Shown in pieces: positions 1 to 12,600 of a stretch of DNA of 64,000 nt (the first letter of the stretch is position 1; every line of letters begins with the position of its first letter). A model generated the notes under the pieces. It made no database searches, was not told the origin of the DNA, and saw only the letters and a program-made list of their open reading frames with translations. Both the position numbers and the translations under genes were made by a program. The stretch is from Ipomoea triloba (taxonomy: Eukaryota > Streptophyta > Magnoliopsida > Solanales > Convolvulaceae): contig NC_044925.1 of assembly GCF_003576645.1 (NCBI RefSeq), positions 2,917,869 through 2,981,868 on the forward strand, written 5' to 3'.

Positions 1-34
1 AAAAGCTCAATAATCAAGGAAGGAAAAGAATCAT

Positions 35-620
35 TATTCCATAGATCATGTTCCACACAACTATGTGTATCATAAATAAAATGTACATTTTTAATATGCT
101 AAAAGTACATTATTTATATACATAAAATATATTATTTGAAAGTGTACTATTTGAATAATGAAAATACATACATTTTTTTGTATATTATTAAATAATATAT
201 TTTTAATATATTAAAAATGTACATGATCTAAAAAAAAAAAAAAATTTTGCCGAAGGAAAGGGAGACACAGTATGAACACCTTCATCATTGGGCTCAAATA
301 TTTTATCAAATTATTCATTGTTTGAACTCTTTAGGCTTGTGATTTTCAAATTTATGGTTTCCACCTAAAAATCAATCATTAGTACGTGGATCATACTATT
401 AAATAATGTATATTTAGTATACAAATAATGTACTTTTAGTATATTAAAAATAGATATTATATTTAGAGAAAATATATTATTTGAATACTGAAAATACATT
501 ATTTTGTATAATGTACATTCAATACATGAATAATGTACTTTAAATATATTTAAAATGTACATTTTGTTATGGTCCACAGAGCACTATATATATGGACCAT
601 GATGCACACAATAATTTGCC
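35..620. repeat. AT-rich repeat element(s) built from GTACATTATT motifs
   Basis: Two related stretches (about 35-230 and 385-620) are made almost wholly of permuted ATAATGTAC/GTACATTAT words, so each can fold back on itself. The right end carries TATGGTCCACAG, a TATGGACCATG inverted partner and ATAATTTGCCC. The same terminal words recur near 20.47 kb, 26.82 kb and 56.21 kb. No credible coding sequence is present. Interpreted as non-autonomous element(s); exact ends are not determined. Confidence 0.5.
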
Positions 621-662
621 CATAAATATTCTCATGTTTCTATTTATTTTCTGCTATTTGTT

Positions 663-1270
663 TAATAGGATCGCGTTTAGGTGCGAACTACTCGCCCAAG
701 AGAGAAGTGAGAACGCATGTCATCCGTCTACGTGTCCAGATATAACGAATCAAAAACACTGATTTAAAAAAATGCGGTAGCATTTTTGTAAATAATTGAA
801 CATTGAAGTGCAAGTAAAATGTATTACAAGCTAAGTGCAAGTAGCAGTTTCATATAGTGAACCTAAATGCAAGTAAATTGAATTACAAGTGCAAGTAAAA
901 TGTATTACAGGTGCAAGTAAAATGTACATTGAGTATCAATATTAAGTGCACCTAACATTATAACTAGTTGCACGTAATGTTATAATTAGGTGCACGAATG
1001 TTAACAAGGTAAATTACTTGTACTTGTAAGTGAGAAAATGTGCACTTATAAGTGATTTTACTTGCATTTTTTACTTGTAAATGTGCACCAACTACTTGCA
1101 CTTATACCAAAATTAATTGCACCAAAGTTCGAGTTATTTACGTAAATGTCACCGCGTCGTTTCTTTAAAATTACATCTGATTCATTGATCTGGATATGTG
1201 GACGGTTGTGAATGGTTCTTATTTCTCTCCTGGGCGCGGGCGAGGATTCTCACCTGAGCGCGCCCTCTTT
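663..1270. mobile_element. Inverted-repeat (MITE-like) element A with GTGCAAGTAA interior
   Basis: About 130 bp at the left end (GATCGCG..AGGTGCGAAC..CGCCCAAGAGAGAA..) is mirrored, with many transitions, by the reverse complement of the right end (..TTCTCTCCTGGGCG..CACCTGAGCGCGCCC). Both arms contain the same ordered blocks: a GAGAGAA block, a CGTGTCCAGAT block, a GATTCA/ATC block and a TTTACGTAAAT-like block. The interior is a chain of short motifs around GTGCAAGTAAAATGTATTAC and TAACTAGTTGCAC. There is no transposase. A clean target-site duplication was not found: the flanks TTTGTTTAATA and CTTTTTTAATA are similar but not identical. Confidence 0.6.
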
Positions 1271-1707
1271 TTTAATATTTATATTTTATTTTTGAGTTCA
1301 TGTTGAATCACCACAAATAAAACCAACAAATGTTAATATATTAATTTTTAAAAATTTCTCAAATTATATCTTTTATTTACTCCTAACTGAAAGATTGTGA
1401 ATCTTGAATGCAGGTGATAACCTACCTTGTTCCTACTTTGTTTTTAAAACAAATTAATCAGCTCTGTTTATTAATGTATTAGAAACACAATTAAAAAAAT
1501 AGTGTAGGAAATATAAATGGAACCATAATATGTTCACGCAATTCGGAGAACTTCTCCTACATTTACGGGGCCACACAAAGGTGAAACCCAACTCCACTAG
1601 ATGATCAAAAACGATACAAGGTTCACCAGATTTCGAACCAACAATGGCTTAATCTTTACACCTACTAATCATCATCATCTTCTGAGTTGGTAGTGATGTG
1701 AGAATGC

Positions 1708-1799
1708 ACTTCTTCAACTTTCCTAGGCCAATCAGCAAGACTTCCACTTGATGACTTCTTCAACTTTCCTAGGCCAATCAGCAAGACTTCCACTTGATG
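1708..1799. repeat. 46-bp tandem duplication
   Basis: Two essentially identical 46-bp units (beginning ACTTCTTCAACTTTCCTAGG) lie head to tail. The near-perfect identity implies a recent duplication. No gene context is visible; the surrounding 1270-2280 interval is otherwise unremarkable AT-rich DNA. Confidence 0.85.
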
Positions 1800-2283
1800 T
1801 AGAAAACAAGACCTCAGCACAATTCTAGTCTAGGTAGCCATATTACAATGATCTTAAGTCTGTATTAGTGTAACAGACTATACATATTAAAACAGTAGGC
1901 TAAGCCTAATACATTAGTGCTTAATATTAAAACAACAGGGAACTTGACATTCTTTTGTATGAAATCAGCAAATTAATCTCTGAAGCTTCAGCTCTATTTA
2001 TACTTGAAAACTTGAGCATCTTCCCTGTATTAGATCTCCTCAATTCAAGGATGCTCACTCAATTACATCTCCCTTGAAATTCTCATCTCAAACATTATTG
2101 TTTGAGTCATTAACAACCACTCATCCCATGCATTTAACTCATCCATGCATTATGACAAACCTTAGGCATAATTAATTAAACTGACCAATTAAAACTATCT
2201 AAGGTTAACAAATAAATTGCCAATATAAAATCTATACAATAATTTCACTAACAATAACTAATTTTTTTAAAAATTTATTATTA

Positions 2284-3050
2284 CGGAGGGATCGCGTTCA
2301 AATGCGTACTGGCCGCCCAGGAGAGAAATGCGGACGAATCACAGCGCGCCACGTGTCCGGAATGTAGTTGCACCTAACGTTATAACTAGGTGCACGTCAT
2401 GTTATAACTAGGTGCACATAGGTGCACCCAGGTGCATAAATGTTAACAAGGTAAATTATTTGCACCTGCAGTGAAAATAGGTGCACACGTGCAAGTAAAA
2501 TGTATTACAAGTGCAAGTAAATTGTACAATGAGCATCAATACTAAATGCACCTAACGTTATAACTAGGTGCACCTAATGTTATAACTAGGTGCACATAGG
2601 TTGCAATCAGGTGCATGAATGTTAACAAAGTAAATTACTTGCACAAGTGCAAGTAAAATGTATTGCAGATGCAAGTAAAATGCATTACAGGTGCAAGTGA
2701 ATTGTACATTGAGCATCAATACTAAGTGCACCTAATGTTATAACTAGGTGCAACCTATGTTATAACTAGTTGCACCTAGGTTGCACCCAGGTACATAAAT
2801 ATTAACAAGGTAAATTACTTGCATTTGTAAGTGAAAGTATTTGCGAAAATAGGTGCATGAATATTAATAAGGTAATTACTTGCACTTATAAGTAAAAATA
2901 GGTGCGAAAATATGTGCACTTGTAAGTGAAACTAGGTGCACCAAAGTTCCAGTTATTTACGAAAATGTCACTGCGTCATTTTTTTAAAATTGCATCTGAT
3001 TCGTTGATCTGGACACGTGGATGGCTGTGAAGCGTTCTCATTTCTTACGG
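2284..3050. mobile_element. Inverted-repeat (MITE-like) element B, sibling of element A
   Basis: Starts GGAGGGATCGCGTTCAAATG and ends with the mirrored arm (..ATTTACGAAAATGTCACTGCG..GATCTGGACACGTGGATGGC..). The arms match those of element A at 663-1270. The interior is longer and holds about three irregular rounds of a module containing TAACTAGGTGCAC, GTGCAAGTAAAATGTATTAC and ATGTTAACAAGGTAAATTAC. The right end is eroded: the terminal CGCCC block seen in A is missing. Non-coding. Confidence 0.6.
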
Positions 3051-4084
3051 AGTATTAATTAATTATAAGAATATTGTTTAAGCCAATAAAACTATGCAAT
3101 TGAACGAATAATCTATATTGCAAATAATTGATTATAGTACCTACGCAATTATAACATCTTATTTACAAATTTGAACTTAAAATATAATTTAAGAATCTCT
3201 GCTCCTGTTCCGGAGACATGTAAAACTGTGGAAGAGACATATTATGAGGTGTATCTTAATTGGCGTACATACAGATACTATTTTGTGTTATTAGTTGATT
3301 ACTTGAGCTGTGCCCTGAGTTGAGCTATAACTCCTTATTTATTTACGAAGATAAGGGTGATCTTAGGATCCCATCCTTAATAAATAAAAGAGGGTTTTGT
3401 TTGCTTCTGAATTTCTCCGATCGGTAGAACACATGACATTCTTAATTAATTATGATGCACTAAACTACAAAAATGTCTCTTTAACATGCATGGTCCTGCC
3501 CATCTGAATATCTCAGAGCATCCAAGAAGTATTGTAGGGCATATATACATTAATTATATTCTTTCCATTTCTGTAATTAATTAATTGCCTACTTTTAAAT
3601 ATTATAAAAATAATAATAAATATACCTCAAAGTGTAAAACTCTTGTAACATATCTCGATCTTATTAGAATACTAGTCTTTTCTGTGCACCATGCGCAAAA
3701 ACGTATGCCCAATATTTATATTTTAAAAAATAACTTACAAATTCTTACTAATTAAAATCTAAATAAAAAAATTATTTATTATATTAATCCAATATATAAT
3801 GTCTACAAATGTTATTATCATTAAATAATATAAGAAAAGTTATGGTATGTAGATGCATGTGTATTGTAAAGTTAATGGAAAAGATAACGGAAGTTATAAC
3901 GGTAATGGTATTTTTGTCCAAAAGATTGTATAGTACAACTCTAAAAACACAATGTACAAAATGATTAGCACTAAAGATATGGACATAAATGAGGGATATA
4001 ACTTTGATTGAGACTTATTATGTTTTTAGATACGGAGTAAGAGATAAGAAAATGGGATAAAAAAATTATAATCTACTTTTTTTT
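3051..4084. other. AT-rich intergenic DNA, nothing recognised
   Basis: No open reading frame with recognisable similarity, no tRNA and no clear repeat ends were seen here. Confidence 0.5.
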
Positions 4085-4560
4085 TTCTTGAGCATATATA
4101 TAAAAAATATAATATAAACATAAATATAGGCCTTTATAGGGCAATGCAACTATCATCTTAGCCTTTTAGTTGAAATATAGTACAAGCTTCAATTTGATAT
4201 CAGACAACCCCATGCCAAAGTTCATGGATTCTAACTTCCGTGTCACCCGATAAAAATGAGACTATAGTCCACATGTTGCTTGAAGTCCATAAAAAAAATA
4301 ATCGGCCCACACATGTGAGGGGCGTGTTGAGCATATGATATATAAACATAAATATGCAATACAACTATTAGCTTAGGCTTTTATTTTGGATTAACTAGGT
4401 AAACCTCACTCTTCACTGTGTGAGTATGTGAAGTAAACCCCACTCCTCACTGTGTGGCTTTTATTAGCTTAGGTTTTTAGTTGAGATGGAGCGCATGCTT
4501 CAATTCTGTATATATTAATCTAAGTGTGTCATGCTAGGATGGAGTAAAAAATGAGAATAA
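4085..4560 (+). repeat. Dispersed repeat (GTGTTGAGCATATGA family), two tandem partial copies
   Basis: Two copies in a row share the order: GAGCATAT..ATAAACATAAATATGC, then AACTATTAGCTTAGGCTTTTAGTTGA, then a CATGCTTCAATT block, then (first copy) a CCATGCCAAAGTTCATGG block and GTGAGGGGCGTGTTGAGC. The same order recurs at 41430-41690 and 42870-43005. It is a middle-repetitive family of unknown class, possibly LTR-derived. No coding capacity. Confidence 0.55.
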
Positions 4561-5101
4561 GTATAGTATTATTATACTTATATTATAATTGCTAAATTAA
4601 CCATTTGAAAGATTTTTAGGGGATGAATTTGAATTTTAAAAAGAATTATTTTGTATCAGGAAAAATAACACTTTCTATACATAAATTATAAAGAAATATT
4701 ATTAATTGTTTAATAACAAATTAATTATAATTAAAGAGGCACTACCCAGTGCCCACACCATTACACATGAAGAGATTATATTGGACAATGAAGAAAGCTA
4801 TAAAGGGTGTAAACTGTAGTCAGTGGTCTTGGCAGCACTGCCCAAATCTCCTGTACAACTATCTCAGCACTCATTAATGGATGAAGAATTCCCTACTATA
4901 ACAACTACACTCCAACAATATAAAGCTAGGTCACAATTACAAATGGCACCTGAGTAGTTAATGCGCGACTTTGACCAACTAATAGTGGTGAAGACTTTTT
5001 GTGCACATAAGTGTACAGATAGTGGCGGTGAAGACTTAATAAAGTGGTTATTATAAATTAAAAGTACAACATTATGAACAAATTAAGTGGCTAAATTTGT
5101 T

Positions 5102-5232
5102 TTTTTTTTTGAGTACCATTGACTTTGTTACAATGTAGTATATGTTGATACATACTTTCTCAACCTACTGAAGCACAAAGAGTCAAATGTCCCACACGGA
5201 GAATTGAACCCGAGGCCTCTCATTTGAGAAGC
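5102..5232 (-). mobile_element. SINE (family 1), 15-bp target-site duplication
   Basis: On the minus strand it reads from CTCAAATGAGAGGCCTCGGG and a box-B-like GGGTTCAATTC through TTTGTGCTTCAGTAGG to GTACTC followed by poly(A) (poly-T on the plus strand at 5102-5111). It is flanked by identical GTGGCTAAATTTGTT at 5087-5101 and 5233-5247. The same 3' module occurs at 14577-14711, 16095-16217, 20594-20688 and 6725-6835. It is 5'-truncated relative to the copy at 6725. Confidence 0.85.
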
Positions 5233-5745
5233 GTGGCTAAATTTGTTAAATTAACTTATATGAACTACATTTCTAAAAGTGAAACAATTTAGGTTTTAAA
5301 AGAGATTGTTTTTTTCTTCATATTAATTAAAGATTGATGCTTTAAACAAGGTAAAATATAAATGGCTCAAAATTATAGCTGTGAATATATATTATATCAT
5401 TGGTTTTTGTCCCTATTTTAAGGGTTATATTGGGTTTAAAATATTGTACATTATATTTTACCTTGACAAAATATCACAATTTCGTTATATGTTACATTGT
5501 ACCAAAATTATGACAATCTAGTTAATTATACCTAGATTGTTTTTTTTTTGAAAACATACCTAGATTGTTATAATTATGACAATCTAGTTAATTATACCAT
5601 ATTTATTAATCATCTTATTAATTATTCTATCCCAAAATTATTAGCTCACATAATTGAATTACTTCTCTTTTTTTTTTCATTATAAACATAATTAATATGG
5701 TAATAATTAATTTCATATTCACTTAATAGTGTGTGGTCTACTTTT
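5233..5745. other. AT-rich intergenic DNA with a small duplicated motif
   Basis: Apart from the SINE target-site duplication, the only structure is a repeat of CAATCTAGTTAATTATACC with inverted TACCTAGATTGTT partners around 5512-5605, a weak foldback. No gene was recognised. Confidence 0.5.
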
Positions 5746-5749
5746 GAGG

Positions 5750-5960
5750 GAAACTTGCATTGTAACCATAATCCGTAAATGACTACACTGAAGAGGTAAA
5801 CCAGTTTAGGTTGTCCATAGCTAACCGGTTCAAACCAACAAAATCAATAGATAATTCTCAATGAGAGTCAAACTTAAAATCTTGTGATACCAAGAGTTCA
5901 AGACAACATCTCAGAGTAACTTGACATGGATTGTCCCATATGCAAAGGTTACTTGAGTCT
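5750..5960 (-). mobile_element. SINE-like retroposon (family 3)
   Basis: Clearly homologous to 58740-58890 and more weakly to 62620-62760: all share the order GAGGTAAA..CTTAGGTTGTC..CCGGTTCAAAC..ATTCTCA..GAGTCAAACTT..GTGATACCAAG..GGATTGTCCCAT. Read on the minus strand it starts TGGGACAATCC and contains AAGTTACTCTGAGA then a box-B-like TTTTAAGTTTGAC, resembling a decayed tRNA-derived head. No duplication was identified. The class call is inference. Confidence 0.45.
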
Positions 5961-5972
5961 TGAATTAGATAA

Positions 5973-6108
5973 TTTTATATTATAGCTCTAAAATTCTTTG
6001 AAAATAAGATGAAATTAGTATAAAAAAGATTTAAATAATATTTTATATTATAGCTCTAAAATTCTTTGAAAATAAGATGAAATTAGTATAAAAAAGATTT
6101 AAATAATT
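5973..6108. repeat. 68-bp tandem duplication
   Basis: Two head-to-tail units (TTTTATATTATAGCTCTAAA...) with period 68 and almost no divergence, so recent. Confidence 0.85.
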
Positions 6109-6120
6109 AAAATCACTAAG

Positions 6121-6423
6121 AATGTGTTTGGTTCGCACATGGGAATCGGAATCGATATGGGTATCAAATACTTGGTAAGGGTAATGGGTTTTGGTGAAAA
6201 TATTATGCATGTTTGGTAGCAGGGTGAAATGTAAATGATTATTGATAGTTGGGGAAGAAAAGAGGAAGATAAATGAAACCCTTATTTAATAAAGGTATGG
6301 GTTTTTCAATTAATAGGGTATTCCAAACCGGTAGTAGTATTCTAAAAACCTGTCAACCAATCAATAACAATAACTTTGATACCCATACCTTATACCAAAA
6401 CCCGTCAACCAAACACACTTTAA
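6121..6423 (+). mobile_element. MITE with GTGTTTGGTT termini (copy 1)
   Basis: Left end GAATGTGTTTGGTT and right end AACCAAACACACTT are inverted repeats, flanked by TAA on the left and TAA within TTTAAATTAA on the right. This fits a PIF/Harbinger (Tourist-like) element with a 3-bp TAA duplication. A second copy lies inverted at about 23267-23582 and matches over nearly its whole length. No transposase. Confidence 0.65.
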
Positions 6424-6724
6424 ATTAATACGAAATTAATTACATCAAGTTGTCAATTAAAATTAATTAACGAAAAATAAATACTCTGTAAATTTTTGTT
6501 CATGATAATATAATTAATGAAGATGATATCTTTCACCAGTCTGTTGAATGGCATACACATCACACATGTCATGTTTCATCCACTGTTGCTTTTATTGGGA
6601 TTCTATGCTCCTAGTTTTTCTGCTTTGAAACAGACCACACCACTTTAATTTATTTAGTATTTACATTTGTCGTTTGTTTATCAGAAGACAACCACTTTTG
6701 CACCGTGCAATTGTGCATGATAGA

Positions 6725-6835
6725 TCCACATGTCACTTTACTGAAGCACAAAAAGTCAATATTATTCCTACTGAAACTTGAACCCACTCCCATATACCAA
6801 CTGACCGGGTGTTACTAGACCACAAAATCTTGGTT
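6725..6835 (-). mobile_element. SINE (family 1), head-containing copy
   Basis: The minus strand reads TTGTGGTCTAGTAACACCCG (box-A-like), then GTGGGTTCAAGTTTC (box-B-like), then TATTGACTTTTTGTGCTTCAG. This supplies the tRNA-like head missing from the copy at 5102-5232. The poly(A) tail and target duplications are lost, so this copy is old or 3'-truncated. Confidence 0.6.
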
Positions 6836-7700
6836 AGAAAATATGTTTTTATGCATCAATGCATAATATTTGACATAATAGTTGTTACGTTAGCGAGTGA
6901 ATATTAATAAGTAATTATTTCATAAGGTAAACATCACAATTTTCAAAATATGAAGTCTAAAATTTGATTTGAAATAAGAAATTTTGATTCAGAATGAAAA
7001 ACTCACATATTTTAATCTTGTAACAATTCTATAAAAAGTTCTAATTTTGACAATTATACCATACTTCTATATTTTATAATAATTCTATTTAACTATCCAA
7101 TCTAGACCATTTTGATTGAATTGACTATTTACCAAATTAAACAACATTTCTTGTTTTACACACACATATATATAATGCTCAACAAAATTACTTAAAATGT
7201 CCATTATTTTAGCATCCACTATGCTTACCACATAAGTCAAATGTGGGCAAGTCAAACGTGTAGCTATCAACTTTTGCACATTGTAATAATTAATAATTAT
7301 TACCAAATTATTTTATATTTGATAATTTTAACACTAATTTTTATTTAACTAATGCATGTAGTAGTTTTTTTTTTTTTAGTATAATGTATCAAAATGTTTA
7401 CTAAATATAATTACAATTTTAAAATAAACCTCTAAATAAATACCGAGTATATATTTATGTTAATGTCTAATCACATGACAGTCTAGATGCTTAGGTTGCG
7501 AATCTAGTAGGTTTGAATAAAAAAAAAATTCTGGTTAGTATGATAATATAATTATCAAGTAACAGAGATTTATTATTAAAATTGTCAAATATAAAGAATT
7601 AAATATGATTATCATAAACTATTTAAAATTTTCTACCAATAAAGCCAAATATAATATTTTTAGGAAATCTTTAAGGTGCTACAGTGCTAGTCAACACTGT
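6836..7700. other. AT-rich intergenic DNA, nothing recognised
   Basis: Long A/T tracts and no recognisable coding, RNA or element ends. Confidence 0.5.
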
Positions 7701-7715
7701 ATGTCTGTATCGGTG

Positions 7716-8480
7716 GAGTATAATCTAAATTACGTATCTAGTTGAATATCGTATTTTTGCACTACATCACAGGAAGGAGAGTTACCAAACTAATTGTTTG
7801 ACTAACTCATGGAGTATAATCTAAGCTGCATATCTAGTTGGACATCATATTATAGCACTACTCCACAGTGAGGGGAGTTACCAAGCTAACAATCCGACCA
7901 ACTCATGGATTATAATCTAAGTTGCATACCTAGTTGGACATGGTATTTCCGCACTACTCCATAGCAAGGAGAGTTACCAAGCTAATTGTCTGAACAACTC
8001 ATGGATTATAATCTAAGTTGCATACCTAGTTGGACATGGTATTTCTGCACTACTCCATATCGAGGGAAGTTACCAAATTAATTGTCTTACCAACTCATAG
8101 AGTATAATCTAAGCTGCATACCTAATTGGACATGGTATTATAGCACTACTCCACATTAAGGGGAGTTACCAAGCTAACTGTTTAACTAACTCATAGAGTA
8201 TAATCTAAGCCGCATATCTACTTGAACATGGTATTACAACACTACTCCACAGGAATGAGAGTTACCAAGCTAACTGTATGACCAATTCATAGAGTATAAT
8301 CTAAGTTGCATACCTTGTTGGACATGGTATTTCCGCACTACATCATAGCGGGAGGAGTTACCAAGTTAACTGTTTGACCAATTCATAGAGTATAATCTAA
8401 GGTGCATACCTAGTTGGACATGGTATTTCCGCACTACTTCATAGCGGGAGGAGTTACCAAGCTGACTGTCTAACTAACTT
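7716..8480. repeat. Eight-copy tandem array, unit about 97 bp
   Basis: Units start near 7716, 7810, 7907, 8003, 8099, 8196, 8293 and 8390. Each runs GAGTATAATCTAAG-TTGCATACCTAGTTGGACATGGTATTTCCGCACTACTCCA-AGGAGAGTTACCAAGCTAA-CTGACCAACTCAT, with scattered substitutions. The subword GTTACCAAGCTAACTG..GACCAACT resembles the head of the SINE-like family at 58740-58890, so the array may have grown from such an insertion (inference). It ends about 1.2 kb upstream of the STICHEL-like start codon. Confidence 0.85.
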
Positions 8481-8739
8481 GATTGAGGTTGCCACCATAA
8501 AGGAGAAACTTGTCTCCACTACATGGTGTATTTCAAAAAACTTTATTGATTGTACCTTGTATAAATACTAAATAGATACAATATTAACATTTTATCATTT
8601 ATCATTTATATATATATTTTTACAGTTTTTTGGGGGTAAAACTACAGAGCAAATAAAAACAGTAGTTTTGGTTGTTGTCCTGTTCCACTTCCGGAGCTAT
8701 CTGTCATCACCATATTCTCCATAGTCCCATCCTTATTCC

Positions 8740-9648
8740 TTACGCCCTCCGTCCTGCGTAGCGTTTTCCCATTCAACGATTTCCGTTTTTGTCTCTACAC
8801 ACACACACACTCACACTTTCCACTCTCCATCTCTCTCTCTACCTCCCATCCTCACAATCTCACTCTCAAACACAACACTTTACACTCTACTGTGTTCTCC
8901 TCACTCTCAACTCTCAGCTAGCTCTCCCTATCACTCCCACACACACATAGACTTACATAGTTGTGAGCACGCCCATTGTTTTTATTCAAAGAAGCTCCCG
9001 TGAAAGTGTATAGAGGGAGATCTGATTTAAGTGAAAGAAAGTGATGGCAATAGTGGACAAGTGTGTTGCCTCTTGATTGAGGTGAATGTGGTGATGTTTC
9101 AAGTCTGAACTGACAATTCCCCTCCGGTTTCATGCTGTTTGCATTCACCCTTTATGCTGCAAGGCTGTAAAGTTGTGGCCTTTGAACCAGAAATCAAGGG
9201 TTTCAAGAAAAGATGGTAACTTTGTCACTGCCTCTCAGTAATTGACAGTTTCAAAGTATGTTCTAATTCAGATTTTTTCCCTGGTTTTTGCATGAGTAGC
9301 AATGAATTTTGAATTTTTGGGGTTAAAGTTGGTCAATAGTTTTCTGGGTCATCATTGGACATGAGTTTGTAGTTACAATATAATATATGCTTAAGTAGTG
9401 TAGTAATAGTATGTTTGGGGATTTCCGGAAGGTGAATCTTTGATTACTTGGGGGTTTCTTGTTTCCTATTGAGACGCTATTAATATTTGTTTTGGTGAAT
9501 TGGAAGTTGTTTCAAGTTTCAAATAGTGATTTGGTTAATGAGAAGATCTGGGGTAGAATTGGGTTGATAGAATGTTGATTTTCTTGATTTCTAGTATTAA
9601 TAATTCTAGAGAATTTCCAATTTTGGATCAACTTGTGTGCTGGTGATC
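8740..9648 (+). promoter_or_regulatory. Probable promoter / 5' leader of the STICHEL-like gene
   Basis: A (CA)n/(CT)n pyrimidine-rich stretch (about 8795-8935) of the kind common around plant transcription starts and leaders is followed by about 700 bp without a credible coding sequence before the ATG at 9649. The leader may contain an intron, but I cannot place its splice sites securely. No clear TATA box was identified. Confidence 0.35.
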
Positions 9649-12600
9649 ATGACCAAGGCTGTTCGTAACCGCATACTTAAAGATGTAAATGGTAACATTA
9701 ATGATCACCTTCGGAATCATATACATTTGACAAATTGTATTCATTTAAAGAATCATATGCATAAGCAGAGTCCCATCTTGGGTGATAGGTCTCTTATGAG
9801 GGACCTTGCTGCCCTTCAGAGATCGAGGTCCTTGAGGGATCCTTCTGCAAGCCCGCCCTCGTGGCATTCCCCTTCGGTTGTGGAAGCCCCTCCCGTAGCA
9901 GCTGAAAGGGCTGCGGAGATGAGCACTGCTAGACAGTCTGTAGGATTGGAGATACCAAGGGATGGTAGAGGGTTATCTGAAACCTTACCACCTATAGCTG
10001 ACCTATCGACTTCAAAAGTGGGCAGTGGTGAAGTTAATAGGCGGAATATTGGTGGGACAGCAGTTGCAAGTGAGTGCAGTAACAAGAGTGGAAATCGAGA
10101 ACAGAGAAGGGTCAGGAGAGAAGAATCAAGTGGGAGGAATCTGGGGACTGATCTTGTTGCTGGAGGAAATGGGCTTCGAGATGAGGTAAAGGATCTCGTT
10201 CAGGAAAGTATTCATGGAAACTCTGAACAAAGGGATAAAAGTATTAAGCAGAGCAGACGGCATGGGCCAGATGATCGTGTGAAGACTTTATCTGAAAAAC
10301 TGAATGAGTTCTCTTTGGACAGTGATGAGGTGGCTTCATCGCAGGTTCGTGTTCACGGAAGACATGGTCACAGCAAGAAGATTTCAAAGAGAGGGGAAGC
10401 ATCCATTAGCGGGCACCACAGTGGGAGGGTAAAACAACGTAAACTTAGAGGTGCAAGGAGATCCCGTGCTTCTGTTGCTTCCAGAGATGCATTTGGTGAG
10501 AATGAAATGTCTGTGGCTTCTAATTCTTTTGGTCAGTGTACGTCAAACCAGAGATACCAAGTAGAACAGGGAGATGAAGAATATGGCCACCAAAACGTCA
10601 CTAGGGCTCCTAGGAATGGATGTGGCATTCCTTGGAACTGGTCAAGAATTCACCATAGGGGAAAATCTTTTCTTGATTTGGCAGGTAGGAGTTTGTATTG
10701 TGGGCTGTCTGAGTCAAGGTTAAAGAAAACTGGTGCTGCTCCTCAAGTGAGGGACAGTCAAAATATCCCTATGATGTCTGAATACTCGAGTTCATCTTGT
10801 AAATCTGCAGAAGCATTGCCTTTACTACTTGATCCTTCTGGCTCCCAAGAAAGTGCTGAAAATGCTGCTTGGTTTCACGATTATTCGGGAGAATTGGGTA
10901 TCTTTGCTGACAATCTACTTAAGCACGAAATTGACTCTGATCTTGCTTCAGAAGCTAGGTTTGGTGGGCAGCGTAATTTTCATGGTCATGGTAATGTGAG
11001 GCACCGAAGTCTTACTCAAAAATACATGCCAAAAACCTTTAGAGATCTGGTGGGGCAGAGTTTGGTTGTGCAAGCTCTTTCTAATGCTGTTGCAAAGAGG
11101 AAGGTTGGATTGCTTTATGTGTTCTACGGGCCTAATGGTACAGGGAAGACTTCTTGTGCACGCATATTTGCTAGGGCTTTAAATTGCCAGTCTCTAGAGC
11201 ATCCCAAGCCTTGTGGAGCTTGCAATTCTTGCATTTCACACGATATGGGGAAAAGTCGAAATATAAGAGAAATAGGCCCTGTCAGTAATTTTGATTTTGA
11301 GAATATTATGGACCTTCTTGACACTATGATCATTTCCCATTTTCCATCTCAGTATAGAATTTTTATCTTTGATGATTGCGATAATTTGCCTCCTGATTGT
11401 TGGAGTGCTATTCTAAAGGTTATCGATCGGGCTCCTAGGCGAGTTCTTTTTGTCCTTGTTTGTTCAAGCCTAGATACATTGCCTCATATAATCATATCGA
11501 GGTGCCAAAAGTTCTTTTTCCCAAAGTTGAAAGATGCAGATATAATCTATACGTTGCAATGGATTGCTACCAAAGAAGGTCTAGAAATTGATAAGGATGC
11601 ATTAAAGCTTATTTCAACAAGATCAGATGGATCGTTGAGGGATGCTGAGATGACTCTTGAGCAGTTGAGTTTGCTTGGGCAGAGAATCTCTGTTTCGTTG
11701 GTACAAGAACTGGTGAGTTTCGTTATTTCGTGTAATTGGATCTTAGCTATTGGTATTATTTCTGAACCTCAAAAACCATCATTGTTAATAGCATTTACCT
11801 TGCTAAAGCTGCAAGTTATTTCCTGGTGATAAAAATGTCATTTTTTTAATGATAATTAACCCTTTGGCTATAAAAATTACTTCTGTATGGGATTAACAAG
11901 TCATTAGTCATGAACATTGGATTTTTTACAATTTATTTTTTTCTTAAGATTCTTGTGTTGCATGACAGGTTGGGCTTATTTCGGATGAGAAATTGGTCGA
12001 TCTACTTGACCTGGCATTATCAGCAGACACTGTCAATACTGTGAAAAGTCTGCGGGAGATAATGGAATCCGGTGTCGAGCCCTTGGCTTTAATGTCACAA
12101 CTTGCTACTGTTATTACTGACATTCTTGCCGGTATCTATGACTTCACAAAAGAAAGACCTCGAAGGAAGTTCTTTCGCCGCCAAGCATGTACGCATATTA
12201 TAATTTTGCATCTTCAATTGCATAGTCATTAGCATTGTTGATATATTCTTACATATTGGTAAGATCGTTGTGGTACAAGTGAACTTTTGTTGATGGCTAG
12301 GGATATTTTTATAGCTCAAATTGATTCAAAGTACCTACCGAATCAATAATTCAATATATGAATGACTCAATAGTTAGTTTTCAGTGTTTATCATTGTTTA
12401 GCATAGAAGATTGAGTGGTCTATGGAACAGAATTCCATAATTTCATTCCTTAAAGACTCCTAAACAATCTGAAATCGCGTATAGCTTAAAACTAACACAT
12501 TTCCGCTTCATACAATCGCCCATATTTGATAACCTTCTCGATTTCTTCGAATTTGCTCTGGAAACAATTCCAAATTTGATCTCCGACATTTCTAAAACCC

